DNA from: Hysterium pulicare CBS 123377
Taxonomy: Eukaryota > Ascomycota > Dothideomycetes > Hysteriales > Hysteriaceae
Reading direction: 5' to 3'
DNA: 64,000 nt
NCBI GenBank assembly: GCA_000467715.1
Contig: AJFK01000323.1
Span: 62,001-126,000 of the forward strand
Under the pieces are notes generated by a model that was not told the DNA's origin, made no database searches, and was given only the letters and a program-made list of their open reading frames with translations. Of this stretch, positions 46,817 through 58,266 are shown in pieces. The position numbers and the translations under genes were made by a program. The first letter of the stretch is position 1. Each line of letters opens with the position of its first letter.

Positions 46817-48630
46817 ATGGCCGAGAAAGAAACCGATTCTGCAAAAGAATCCTCCAGCGAAGGCGTCCATGGCCTCCAGTCTCCTGAAAATGGGGATATC
46901 AAAATCAACGAGAAAGCGCTTGTGCTGAGGGCAGACTTTCACATCCTGCCAGTGATCTGTATCATATACGTCTTGGCTTTCATTGACCGGTATGCAGTCT
47001 ACATTTCGCGATTTTAGGAAAGATGGTCAAGAGTCGCACAAAGCTGCATGTTCGACTAACGGCGATCACCTGTCCAGTGTCAATGTGGGAAACGCTCTGC
47101 TCTTCTCGTTGCCTCGCGATTTGCACCTATCCAGCAATCAGACGAACATCGCGCTTGCCGTATTTTTTGTTTCCTATGTTGCGTTTGAGATACCTGCGAA
47201 CATACTCTTGAAAAAAGTCCGACCACGCATCTTTTGTACGTTGGGCCAACATCAATACCTAAGAGTAGGTAGATTATACAGCTGATATCCTTGTTAGTGT
47301 CCCTCTCAATGCTTCTATTTGGGTTCATCGTCACAATGCAAGGCCTTGGTAAGATATGGAGTCGGCGTGAATTGTGCGCCTTTGGTGCTAATTAGCGGTA
47401 GTTCACAACTTTGCTGGGCTGGTAGCCCTACGTTTTCTTCTCGGCATTGCCGAATCGGGCGTATTTCCTGGGTGTAAGTTATGCGTCTTCTCACTCATGA
47501 GTCTATTACCTCTCTCGTTCTAATCTCGTCGAAGGTTTCTATCTTCTCAGCATGTGGTACAAGCGTCATGAGGCCCAGCGTCGCTTTTCATTCTTCTACA
47601 ATGCTGTGAGCCTGGCGGGAGCTTTCGGTGGCCTCATTGCAACCGGTATCGGTCATTTAGATGGGAAACGAGGTAAGACTACCGTAATTGCGAATGCTAA
47701 AGATCGACCATATGTTTCTTGCAACCGAGTCGTGTCTTTTGACGAACCTCAAATAGGCTACCACGCATGGAGGTGGATCTTCATCATCGAAGGCGCCGTT
47801 ACCTGCGCCGTATCGTTCGTTGCGTTCTTCGTGCTTACGGATTTCCCAGAGGACGCATCCTGGCTGAACGAATCCGAGCGGAGATTCATGGTTGATAGGC
47901 TTGCCGAAGACCAGGGTGATTCAGGGATAGAGCAGAAGTTCACTCCCGGCGCTGTACTCCACACTCTTCTAGATTGGAAGCCCATCCTCGCAGGACTAAT
48001 GTACTTCGGCATTCTCGTTCCAGCCTACAGTAAGATCCTTTCTCGTGTCTTTCCCTCCATATGATTGACAGGTTGCCTCTCTTCTTAGGTCTCGCGTACT
48101 TCATCCCTACAATTGTTGCAACATATGGCTACTCGCCCATACAGTCCCAACTCTACACAGTACCCCCCTGGGCTGCCGCATTCGGTTTCTCGTTCCTGAT
48201 GGCCTACCTCTCCGATAAAACCCGCCTCCGATACCCCTACCTCCTCTTCTCGCTCCTCGTAGCACTCTCCGGCGCCATTGCAACCTTCAAACTCCACCAC
48301 AACAAACACGCCATGTACGGTGTCCTCTGCCTCTTCACCATGGGCACTGTCGCCTCGGCGCCCCTTGTCGTCTGCTGGTTCGTTATGAATCTTGAGGGGC
48401 ATAGAAACAGAGCCGTGGGCACGGCGTGGCAGATCAGTTTTGGAAACATGGCGGGTTTCATCAGTACTTTTGCTTTTCCGGCTAAGGATAAGCCGACCTA
48501 CAGGCTAGGTTATAGTCTAGGGATTGCGTTTCTGAGCATGGCGATGGTGGCGGGGACGGCGTTTTTTGCGTTGTCGGTTTGGGAGAATAAGAGGAGGGAA
48601 GGAAGGGGGAGGAGGAAGCTGCTTCTTTAG
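46817..48630 (+). CDS. MFS transporter, Dal5/Tna1-like anion:cation symporter
   Basis: Seven exons: 46817-46989, 47078-47235, 47298-47348, 47402-47473, 47535-47672, 47757-48029, 48089-48630; 468 residues and exact frame. Markers: FHILPVICIIYVLAFIDRVNVGNA (TM1), LHLSSNQTNIALAVFFVSYV, FEIPANILLKKVRP, RFLLGIAESGVFPGCFYLLS (TM4), HAWRWIFIIEG, and TDFPEDASWLNESER (the conserved DFP..A.WL..ER loop of the allantoate/nicotinate family). 12 TM helices. Likely imports an organic anion or nicotinate-like compound. Intron 5 (47673-47756) is 84 bp, free of in-frame stops, so retention would insert 28 residues in a loop. C-terminus is basic (ENKRREGRGRRKLLL). Confidence 0.92.
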
Positions 48631-49246
48631 AGCGATACAGTGACCGGTTATCTGATGTCTGGCTCTACTGGATGCCTTACTTGAATGATGTATATATTAT
48701 CCACGGTCTTAACCGACCGCAAATAGTTATATGACATCGCTTGTCTTTCATACAGATTATGATTCCAGGCAGAGTTGGGACTTTATTGTCGAATCTTCAC
48801 TTAACAATTGTCAAGCTCCCCGTCTTTTTATTTCTGTAAGTGAATGTCGAATAACTGCTTTCATCAGTGAAGCTGAGCCTTGAGTCTGATGACTTACTAT
48901 ACCTGAAGACATAGGAAGACGCACACAGAATGTAGGTCTGGAGTTTATGGTTTGAACCGCTTTTCGCAGGGAGATAACGTATGGCTTTCGGGTTGGTCCC
49001 TGCATAGTTTACCCGGTGTCGCGTTGTTCCATGCATAAGCTTTGCCTAAAATATCGCAACTTTCCCGGCTAGTAGACCAGGCTTCATATCAGTATATGAA
49101 AATGATGTCAACAAAACTTTCTGAGAAAATCAAGCTAGGGACGTATGTTAGAGTTTAGAAGGGCGTACCTGCATAAATAAAAACATTCCCCAGCAAGATG
49201 ATTTGAAGGACAACGAGACACAAACTCGCCGCGCAATTAAACACCA
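48631..49246. other. Intergenic between the MFS and HbpS-like genes
   Basis: 616 bp, no supported gene. The 49240-49246 sequence before the start (AACACCA) fits a fungal start context. Confidence 0.55.
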
Positions 49247-49897
49247 ATGGCGACCAAGACGACTTTTTCCCTAACACTCACCGGCGCGCGAGCAGCCCTA
49301 GTAGCCGCCGAGCACTATGCGCTTTCTATCAACGTACCTATGAACATCACAATCGTAGATGCATCCTGCCACCTTCTCGCTTTCATTCGCATGGACGGCG
49401 CAAAGATAAGGTCCATCAATGATGCCCTCGAGAAGGCCATGACCGCCGCCGATGCCGCGGATTCTAGCGCGTTCAATTCCATTCATGCCCAAAGAAGATG
49501 GTCAGGAGGAGCTACTTTGGCAACAGGGAATGGTGACATAGGTCAACATACCACGGGCGGCAACGGCGTTCCGATTTTGACTGCGGAGGGGAGAGTTGCG
49601 GGAGCGATTGGTGTAAGTGGCGGAACTCCGGCGCAGGATGAAGAAGTTGCAAATAGAGGAAAAGAGGCTGCAGAGAGAATGATTACGGGTGAACGTGGTA
49701 ACAATGCAGTCGGAGTACCCGAGGTGGTATCGGATCTTGAGATGAAGATGGTTGGAGAGGCTTACATGGGGAAGTCGTGGGATGACGACAACGAGGAGAT
49801 CGCGTTGGTTGAAAAGGAAGCATTGGAGAGTGGGCCGATGGCGAATGGTGAACTTGAGCATAATAGGAAGTCTAAGACCGATGATTGGATGCTTTAG
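49247..49897 (+). CDS. HbpS/GlcG-like (DUF336) protein
   Basis: Single exon, 216 residues. The first 145 residues form the domain: LTGARAALVAAEHYALSINV, MNITIVDASCHLLAFIRMDGA, SINDALEKAMTAADA, GGNGVPILTAEGRVAGAIGV and SGGTPAQDEEVANRGKEA. The family (HbpS of Streptomyces, GlcG) binds haem or acts near glycolate use; fungal members have no assigned role. The IT-VD-x-G pattern has Ala-Ser in place of Gly-Gly (VDASCH), a small deviation. After residue 150 comes a tail of about 65 residues with acidic runs, absent from bacterial relatives. No signal peptide. It lies 616 bp downstream of the MFS gene. Confidence 0.85.
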   Translation: MATKTTFSLTLTGARAALVAAEHYALSINVPMNITIVDASCHLLAFIRMDGAKIRSINDALEKAMTAADAADSSAFNSIHAQRRWSGGATLATGNGDIGQHTTGGNGVPILTAEGRVAGAIGVSGGTPAQDEEVANRGKEAAERMITGERGNNAVGVPEVVSDLEMKMVGEAYMGKSWDDDNEEIALVEKEALESGPMANGELEHNRKSKTDDWML

Positions 49898-50482
49898 CTG
49901 GGAGACTGAAACCTTGCTATAAGGAAAGATGGTGTTTGGCGCGTTGAATCACTGGTACTCGAAGACGACCGAACCGTTCTGAATGAGACCAGGTGGGGTA
50001 GTTCGTTGGACAATGGGCTGCGCATTCACCTCGTAACGACTCTTCTTGCTAAGCGCACACAATAGTTGACCTTAGTATGATAATGATAAGGGAGTATCTA
50101 CCTCTGAGCTGATGTTGAAGCTATTGCTCGCACAGCCCTCTATTATTGGTCGCGTAGGTAAGGTGAAGCTAGAATCTAACAAATTATACGCGCACTGTGA
50201 ACCATGGTGATTTGGCGAAGAGGCTTGATATACAAGCATGCTATCTGTGCGATTTATCTCGTGGTGTTGGAGTCGACGGCTGTATTGACGTTCGCCAAGC
50301 ACCACAAGGCTGGCCTATGCAATCTATTATTTGAAAATGGAAAAATGATTAGCAACCCTATCTGAAAACGTTAAAGTTGATAAAACAAAGCAATACATGC
50401 TATCCCGCATCCTTGAAAGCCTCACTTATTCCGGTTAATATTCGTCATCCTCATCTTCACCCGCCCAGGGTAAATGCCGTAG
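49898..50482. other. Intergenic, nothing recognised
   Basis: About 585 bp. Short minus-strand frames only. Confidence 0.5.
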
Positions 50483-51153
50483 TCATAGTTCCCCTCGTCT
50501 TCCTCGTTCTCCGATAAAGTTCGCCAATCGTCTGATTTCCAATTGACTGAGTGCATCGAACATGTGAATGATGGCTGCTTGACTTCGCACTTGATATGTA
50601 TACCTTCCAAACATGAATTTCAGCTTAGGCAGGTTATCGCTTGGTACCCATCTGTCAGACATGGTCCTACTGTTGTTGGATTCCTGCTTTAGCGTCTTTG
50701 CTTCAAGCCGAACATTGGCGGTGATGTTGAGATCTCTTTTCCTCGCAAGTAAATCTTGTTGAGACTTTAGAAGTAAGAGTTGCGCATTGCTGCTTGTGGC
50801 TACGGTGAGCTTTCGCAGGTTAGGGAGCTTTTCGGATTGACTATCGAGTATGTCCTTAATATGCTGGAATGTTTGTACAGTATCCTCAGTAAGAGTAAGT
50901 TCTTTCAAAATTTGGGAACACGATTTGAGAGTCGTTCGATGATATGCACTGCAGCAACTCGACGCTTAAAGAATGGAGCCGAGGCATGCTGCAATCCGGC
51001 CTTGATGGGTCGACGACGGAGGAGATGAATTGTTGTAGATAGAGTTAGGAGGCGGTCGTTGAGCCGGGCAGTGCTAGGAACGTGCCCTGACGCTAAGCCC
51101 AAAATGCGATGGTCCGAAATGCGCTCGATCACGACCTCACGATCATCTCCCAT
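50483..51153 (-). pseudogene. Unknown leucine-rich gene fragment, apparently frame-broken
   Basis: Two minus-strand frames adjoin: 51153-50905 (MGDDREVVIERISDHR to the end RLSNRVPKF) and 50908-50483 (KELTLTEDTVQTFQHIKDIL, LPNLRKLTVATSSNAQLLLL). The second is preceded in the same frame by LKSCSQILKELTL, an LRR-like motif of F-box-type fungal proteins. No GT-AG intron between them keeps both. I take it as a single decayed gene of unknown family. A different exon structure is possible. Confidence 0.4.
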
Positions 51154-51260
51154 TCACCATTCACAGCTACATTGCCAACAGACCTCATCCGAAAAACTCT
51201 CTAAAATCAGCTCAGTACGCCATATGAAGCGCCAAAAATATTGACTTGCAAAAGGAACTA

Positions 51261-52000
51261 TCAAATCCACAAAACCAAGCTTTCAAGCTCGGCTGGTGTA
51301 TCATCCATACGGCTCCTTCTCGCCTTGGAAGGTGTATACCCGAAAGTCAGAGGATCCAGCCCCGAATGTGCCCATCCTTCACGATCTATAGGGTCAGAGT
51401 CGAAAGCTGAGATAAGCATCGCAGCCATATTGAAAATTGCTTGAGTAGCGAAATGCCACCCAGGGCAGATGTGGTACCCGATGCCAAATGGTAGGGAGAC
51501 TCCTTCTGATCCTCTTGACGGGGATTCTAGTTCTATCATACCATCACGGTAGAGGAGAAACCTTTCCGGCCAATTTTTTGCCACAGGGTGCCTTCGCCAC
51601 CTGGTCTCGCTTCCCATCGGGAATGATTGTGGTTTTCGAGCCTTTCGGAAGTTTGTATTCACTCAAGATGAAGTCTTACTCCACTATACGTGTAATTATG
51701 CTCGTGATCTAGGTTCTAAGCACCTCGTGATATACTAACTTTAGTAAAGGCTGCTTGATCAATGCGCTGGCATCAAATCGGGGAAGAATGTCGCCATATT
51801 CAGTTGGAAGCCGTGCTTGGTCCATCTCTTTGATACAGCGCTCCCGAAGCTCAGGGGATGAGTCAAGCACGTGAACAAGCCAGTATGCTATTGGAATGAG
51901 GTTGTCTTTGGACCTATGCGCAAAGGTTTGATCAAGTCTTCCAGACATATGGTGAATTGGGCGAGAATAGTGATAATAGAGATGAATCAAAGAGGTCAAC
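51261..52000 (-). pseudogene. Cytochrome P450 remnant, C-terminal part only
   Basis: The upstream piece (51999-51709) has the I-helix region (KDNLIPIAYWLVHVLDSSPE) and the K-helix YHEVLRT (ExxR). The downstream piece (51662-51261) has the heme loop FGIGYHICPGWHFA. The intervening ILSEYKLPKGSKTTIIP is in one frame, while WRRHPVAKNWPERFL is in another, a frame break near 51625. About the first 250 residues of a normal P450 are missing: 52000-52200 holds no N-terminal P450 sequence. CPGWHFA resembles the CYP7/8-like fungal subgroup rather than the P450 at 55198. Non-functional. Confidence 0.75.
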
Positions 52001-55000
52001 GATGATCTAAGAGTATGTAACTGTTATCAGGGAAAGAAAATGGCCTGAGAACCAGAGCTAACCTCTGTTCGAACTTTGCAACATGGGGTCTAGATCGCCC
52101 GAATGAGAACTCTTCCTAGTGTTATCTTTGATTATAGCAAGAGATTAGATCTCTATGATTTCGTTAAATGAACCTGGTGTTTGAGTGTGGGCTTGCTGAC
52201 ATACATATTAGGCCTAAATCTTCTCCGGACATATATATGCACACTCGTGTTGACTCATACATGTGCATCCGAGGACGTGGTAGAACCCTCGCAGTACCCC
52301 AAATAGCCACGAGGCCCTCTCGTTACCGATACGGTAGCGAAGTTCGAATCGTCTTGAAAACGGCCATACTCGGCATATTTGCCTATGCCCACATCTCCCC
52401 ATTGCGTGTACGAGCTCAAATCAGTTTCCCGAACTATTAAGGCAGGACGACCTCTCTCGTGACTTAGGGTAGCATGGGCTTGTATCTTCGTAGTCTCTAA
52501 CGCACTATGAAAGGAATCCTCCTCGTTATCAAACCGAATCTTTTACTAAGTCAAGGAGAAGGAGAATTTGCACATACACTCTCCCAGTTTGGTGAACTCT
52601 TCCTTCAAAATTCTTCTTAGTACCCCACGTGATTTCTTATCACGTCTGGTTGGGCAATTTGCTTTCCATTATAGGCATGAGTCCTTCTGTTCCTTAGAGG
52701 GCGGCTGCCTTCGCGCTCTTCTCCTTATTACGGAGGGGCCTCTGCAAAATGTCAGTTCTCGGAAAGGTATGGCAAGGGAACAGAAAAGCGACTTTCAGCT
52801 ATGATACTAAGTTTTGCGACTGTAGACGCTCAAGTAAGCCGATCCATTCAACAGTAGTGGTACAGCTTGGTGTTGACGTTAGCCAAGCTTTATAGGGCTG
52901 CAGCATCCCATGTATGCAAGTGGCCCGTGCCACGGACAGACGTAAATCCTGCTCCGTAGGTATCTTTAACCACCATCTTCCTCTCGTCTTCAACACCAAC
53001 GACAGAATGTGTATGTACCGTCTACATCTCTAATACCCCTCTGGACCGTTCAGATAGCCGAGGAAAGTTTGTCACTTTGTGAATGTAGCTTCTTCACGCG
53101 CCACCGTGTCACGGATGCCCACATTTCTCGTAACTTGTTCCTCTACTCCAGAATCTGGCATATCGTTGATATCTGGCATGTCAGTTTCAAGAAGCCTGCT
53201 TGCATGGCTCACGAGCGAGGTTACGCTGCACATCTTTTAAGCTTCTCGAGGCTATTCCAACGCTCTGATTAACATTCTCTGGTCGTGGACTGGCGAAAGT
53301 CTTCCAAGAACTTTATTGTGAGCAGGGTCTCCAATGTGGCACTCTTTCCATCGGCATCTCGTCCCAATTCAAGTTTGACTGTGGGAGAGCAAATCTACGA
53401 CTGCGTGTTGGCCCAGCATGATGTCCACAAACGGAACGGACAATTTTATTTAGGAAGAAGACAATGTCACGTGCTTGGGAGATTTTGATAGGGTAAATGT
53501 CAAAAGGGGCTAAATTTCGGGCCTTTGGCCTGTCGAAATCAAATGTACTTGATGATGTCCCCAGATCCTGGGGTTTGTTGCTCATCGCAAGTACCTATGG
53601 GAGCTGACCCAGAGCGTGTCTCTCTTTTTTTCAAGACCAGAGAGTAAGTAAGCAAGGACTATCCTCTGATTGCAGGATCCTTCCCGGGACACCGCACGGC
53701 CAAAGCTTCCTGTAGGGTGCATTGTAAGGCATAAGGCAGGGCAGGGTCCACCAAGGATGTCAGCAGCGTGGGGTCCATTTCATAGCTGTGCCACAGTGCC
53801 CCTACACAGCCCTCTCGATAAAAGTGTGATCATGCTGGACCAACATAAATAACTTCTTTCATATCGTTTCGGTCTCCGTAAGACGGCCTCGGAGCTTTGA
53901 TCTGTCAATACCTAGGTGGCCGGTGGGGGCTGGGGAGATGGGTCTCAGAATAGCTTCTATTCCAGCAGCATTGCCTCCTTCATGACTTCTTTAATCAGAA
54001 CGTTCAATGCACCACATATTAGGTGCGCTCCATCTTCACCAAATTCAGCGGTTCGATCCACTACGCTTACCCTCTTACTACTCTTCCAGAAGCCGTATTC
54101 CACTAGTCATCATCGCTCCAATTATTCGCACCGCTTCAACATCAACATGACGCGCCCCGGCAGCAACGTCTCCCTCATGATGGGCGACTCGCCGTCGACA
54201 GTTTGCTTGGAGATGGCCATTTTTGGTGCATCTGGCATGTGGCTCCTGGCGAGCACAGTACTAGGACTAAAGTCAGATAAAATCAACGGTCAGTACTGTT
54301 GTCTGCTGTGGATGGGTTGGGCCAAGGCTCATTTGGCCAGGCATATGCGTATTTCTTTTGGCCGCCATCTGGCTAAGGCGGAAAAGAGGGAAGGTCGTTG
54401 AGCTGTGAGGTGCAGCATCCTGGCAGGCTGCGACGGGAGGGTTGGGAGGCGTAGTAGCGGCACAGTAGCGGCGTAGTAGGAGTTTGGAGTATATGAGCGG
54501 CACGGCCAGTGGTGGGAACAACGGTGAAGTAACTCAGATATGATCAAGCGATAGATGGTTGCTTGCGAATGAAAAGTGTTTCGTTGGGATGCAGGCTTTA
54601 GTTTGGCAACGGGCAAGGGATGAACGAAAGTAGTGATGGTGACATGTGGGCGGTGCATTGAGCTGCACCTCGCCCCGCAAACCTAAAATACCCACGGCCC
54701 CGGACCCGACGGGACGGGAACGAAGACTGCAAGCGTCCGTTGATCAACCTTTATAACGATACCGTACTTTTCAGCAACTCATATCGTTATAAAGCGATGA
54801 TCGTACACCCAAATTCGTGCACGGACCAGAATCTAACCTTTAGGGGTAGGTCCGGCCTTACTAAAGGTCCTCTTTGGGAGTCTAAAATATACCAATCTTC
54901 CCTAAAACAGGCTATTTAGGCTTATACAATAGTGATACTTTATTATATGACAGGACCTACTAATAATCGTTACGTTGGAGGTATTAACTAACCAAGATCG

Positions 55001-55197
55001 TTTTAGAGTGGGTTTACTGTAGTTATGCCTGTATTTATTGACTTTGTGCCCTAATATATCTAACCTGTCTAACCTATCGTACCTACCTAGGTAGCACTAC
55101 GCCGTGTTTTTTATGTTGCTGCCTGCGCCTTCATCCGACACATGCTCTCACTCCCGCTCCCACTCTTCTCTACCACTCTCCTCTCCCCCACAACATC
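52001..55197. other. 3.2-kb region without a supportable gene, AT-rich at its end
   Basis: Only short frames. A 161-codon frame at 53916-54401 has no motif I can name. Base composition shifts to AT- and TA-rich from about 54750 to 55090. Confidence 0.5.
54750..55100. repeat. AT/TA-rich block, possible RIP-altered repeat fossil
   Basis: A stretch rich in TpA and poor in CpA, with stops in all frames, between GC-richer flanks. It ends in a TACCTACCTAGGTAG palindrome. This pattern fits repeat-induced point mutation of an old repeat. Family and age cannot be told. Confidence 0.4.
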
Positions 55198-56957
55198 ATG
55201 ATCGCCGCTCTTCTGCTGACCTTACTAGCGCTGCCAGCCCTGCTTTTCGTCTGGTCAGCGCTGTCGCTCCGAGCCAACAAGGCCAAGGCAGAAACGACGG
55301 GCCTGCCGCTGCTGGTGCGATGGGTTGCACCCACGAACCCCTTCTGGATGATGTTTGGCAGCTCCATCGTGCTCAAATGTCGCGCCTTCAACATCGGCAC
55401 CAAGCATTTCCGCCGCTTTTACGTCTTCGGATGGGAGGCCAACGAGCGACACGTCGTGCACCAAGAGCTGGGCCCTGCCTTCATGCTGGTCTCACCTGGA
55501 GGCAATTGGCTCTGCGTTAGCGACGCCTCCGTCTTTGCTGATGTCATCCATCGCCGCACTGACTTCCGGCGCAACATGGAACAGTTTGCGGTGCTGAACG
55601 TGTACGGCAAGAACTTGTCCACCACCGACGACGAGGAGTGGCAGAAGCACCGCAAAGTCACCGCAATTACCTTCACTGAGAAGAACAACGAGCTGGTCTG
55701 GCAACAGTCACTGTTGCAGGCACGAGGCATGCTCGAATACTGGTTCGAGCGCCAACCCGTCAACACCATCGCCGATGATACCAAGGTTTTCACGCTCAAC
55801 GTCCTGGCTGCCGCCATATTCAACAAGTCATATCCCTTCGAAGGCGCAGCCAACCCAGAAGCACGCGTTAACACCAAGGATGACTCCTACCAGTATAGGG
55901 ACTCGCTCAGCAAGATCCTAGCTAACATTATCCCCATCTTCATCTGCGGCGAGCAGCGCCTAAAAGCATGGTGGACGCCGAACTCGTGGAAGTTAGCCGG
56001 AACCGCCATTAGCACCTTCCGCTCCTACGTTACGGGGTTGATAAACGAAGAGCGAGACTACATGGATCGCGGAGTCCAGAAAAATGAGCATCTGGTCGCT
56101 GCGCTGGTCCGAGCCTGCGAAAGCGAAAAGCACGAAAATGGCCACTCTGTCCAGGGCAAGAGGAACATGACGCTTACCGAGGAGGAGATTATCAGCAATT
56201 TGTTCGTCTACGCTTTTGCCGGAAACGACACCACTGCCATATCGTTGAATCATCTGATTGTCGATCTCGCGGCGTTCCCCGAGACCCAGGAGTGGATTGC
56301 AGAGGAGATCCACCACTACCTGCCCGAAGATGAGACGTCGCAGTGGTCCTACAAGACGTTCCCCAAACTGAAGCGATGTCTCGCTGTTCTGGTATGCAAA
56401 CTCAAAAATCTCACTTGTTCCAGATACTCATAATTCGCTAGATGGAGTCCCTCCGCATCAACCACCCCTTGGGACAGCTCGTGAAGCAAACCGGCAATTT
56501 TTCACAGCCACTCAAGATCGGATCTCGCAACATCACAGTTCCACCCGGCACTGCAGTTCATCTAAGCCTTGCAGCAATGCACACGCACTCTCAATACTGG
56601 GGTGAGGATTCTCTGAAATGGAACCCTAACCGTTTCATTGCAACCCCTGACGGCGCCGAGCAGCCTTTTGAAGACGAAGTCCTGGCATCGGATACACAAG
56701 AACACTTCCTTCCTTGGGCAACTGGGCAGCGCGTGTGTCCAGGCAAGAAGTTCTCGCAGGTTGAGCTCGTAGCTGCGTTGGCCTTCATCTTCCGTGACTA
56801 CACGGTGCAGCCACAGCCGAGGGATGGAGAGAGCATGGAACAGGCGCGAAAGCGAATCTTCCAGACTAGCTTGGAGATTGAGCACGAGGGCAAGATTCTA
56901 CACGAGATGAGGCACCCGGAAACCATCGCTCTTACTTGGAGTAAACGCAAGCGGTGA
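55198..56957 (+). CDS. Cytochrome P450, intact
   Basis: Two exons (55198-56391, 56442-56957), 50-bp intron, 569 residues, frame exact. N-terminal membrane anchor (MIAALLLTLLALPALLFVW). The C-helix block EEWQKHRKVT is normal (W-x-x-x-R). I-helix AFAGNDTTA, K-helix ESLR (ExxR, split just after the intron), and heme loop PWATGQRVCPGKKFSQVE, where the first residue is Trp rather than Phe. This set resembles the fungal CYP4/CYP5-like group related to the CYP65/CYP5080-type enzymes. The exon is more GC-rich than its neighbours. Monooxygenase of unknown substrate in the ER membrane; no tailoring genes are adjacent. Confidence 0.92.
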
Positions 56958-57049
56958 TCGGCTTCGTGGAATGAGCGAGTCCGGGCCCTGCAGAGCGAAT
57001 TCATTGATGGAACTTGGTAGACCCAAGAAGCACGATTCGATATTACTAA

Positions 57050-58266
57050 ACCCCTTTAGTGCATGGGCTTTACTCCAAGGGCCGCCGGAATAGGTTGAAA
57101 TCCATCTTGTCTTCGTCTCGCAATAGTTGCTTTATTCGTAACTGTAATAATCGACACTGCGCTGATAAGTTGTTTGGATCGATCGGCGTCTTTGACGATA
57201 TGCTAAATGTGACCACACTTTTTTCTCTCGCTGTTTGTTAATTATATCGTTCCGAACTAACTCAAAAGCTCTTATGGAATCCAATGTGGACGTCTCCAAG
57301 AATTTGACAGAGATAAGAGTTGCTTTTCTGGCGGCACCATACTTCTGACCGGCTGCAAGGGAAGTAGTGCCTGTACTGTAACCGTCGGCAGTCTCATCTC
57401 CATCTTCCTATTGACCGTCCTACTTAGACATCGAGGTTTGAATGAATTCAGTTTGAGTATCAAGAAATTCTCGATCTTTATCGCGCTATCTGGTGTTAGT
57501 GACCGTTTACAAGTTACCATTCACTTTCTAACAGTGGTATTACATTCTCTACTTTGGAAGCGATATCCTGCAAGGGTTAGTACTCAAAGTATTACCACTT
57601 ATTGTTCGAAGAACGTACCTCTTCGATATGATAGATGAACGCCCCTTCACCATCGTGTGACTCGCAGACATAATTCTCTAGATTATTCAGATTGGGAACT
57701 GTTCTGTGGGTAGTCAACGCGGCTGCTCGCAGTAGCTACTAGGCTGGACTTCAATCTGTACTTACTTAGGTTGGCTTACCATCAGAAGCCTTTGTGTGCC
57801 GCATAATGCGTCGCTCAACTGATATCTCTTCTGACTTTGTTGGAGCGGAATGGACTGGTGACGGATGTTCGTGCTGGTTGATTGCTCGCCCAGGACCGAA
57901 TCCCTCGTCCTTATCGACCTCACTTACTCCCGGGTATTTCTCGATCTCACTATTTTGACCTTCTTTGATGCGAACCATCCATGCCTCAATCGGTTTCGAA
58001 TTATCATCCAACTCCCTGAAAGCGACAACGTTGGAGGGATCGGTCAACGTCTTGAGAAAGCTCTCGATTTTGGTATTTTGGTCTTCGTTTCCACCGTCTG
58101 TTGGAAATACGTTATAGATTTTCAGATCATCCCGGGACATAATACGACCTGAACGTGATTCGCTTTGCGCATTGTTGGGAGTTGGGCTAATGCGAAAACG
58201 GTCAGCAACAGCGACCTGAGGTATGAAAGACGCTGTAAGAAGCCAGAGGAACGCAAAGTGCCGCAT
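57050..58266 (-). pseudogene. Degenerate subtilisin-like (S8) protease copy
   Basis: Exon 1 (58266-57780) starts with a signal peptide (MRHFAFLWLLTASFIPQVAVA) and an I9-type propeptide (VVAFRELDDNSKPIEAWMVR, PGVSEVDKDE). Exon 2 (57722-57619) has NYVCESHDGEGAFIYHIEEDI, where the catalytic Asp of the usual YxID(T/D)GI motif is Glu. Exon 3 (57567 on) soon stops. The later block GTTSLAAGQKYGAARKATLI (about 57395-57330) is the region after the catalytic His, but HGT is not intact, and NKQREKSVVTFSISS resembles the GKSVVNMS block. No Ser domain (GTSMA) is found. So it is a truncated, decayed S8 gene. Confidence 0.75.

Noticed and set aside
54040-54065. GGTTCGATCC resembling a tRNA B box
   Set aside because: T-stem pairing fails and there is no cloverleaf upstream.
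53916-54401. 161-codon plus-strand frame
   Set aside because: Low-complexity, no motif, no clear start context; the internal ATG near 54147 gives an 84-codon frame also without a family.
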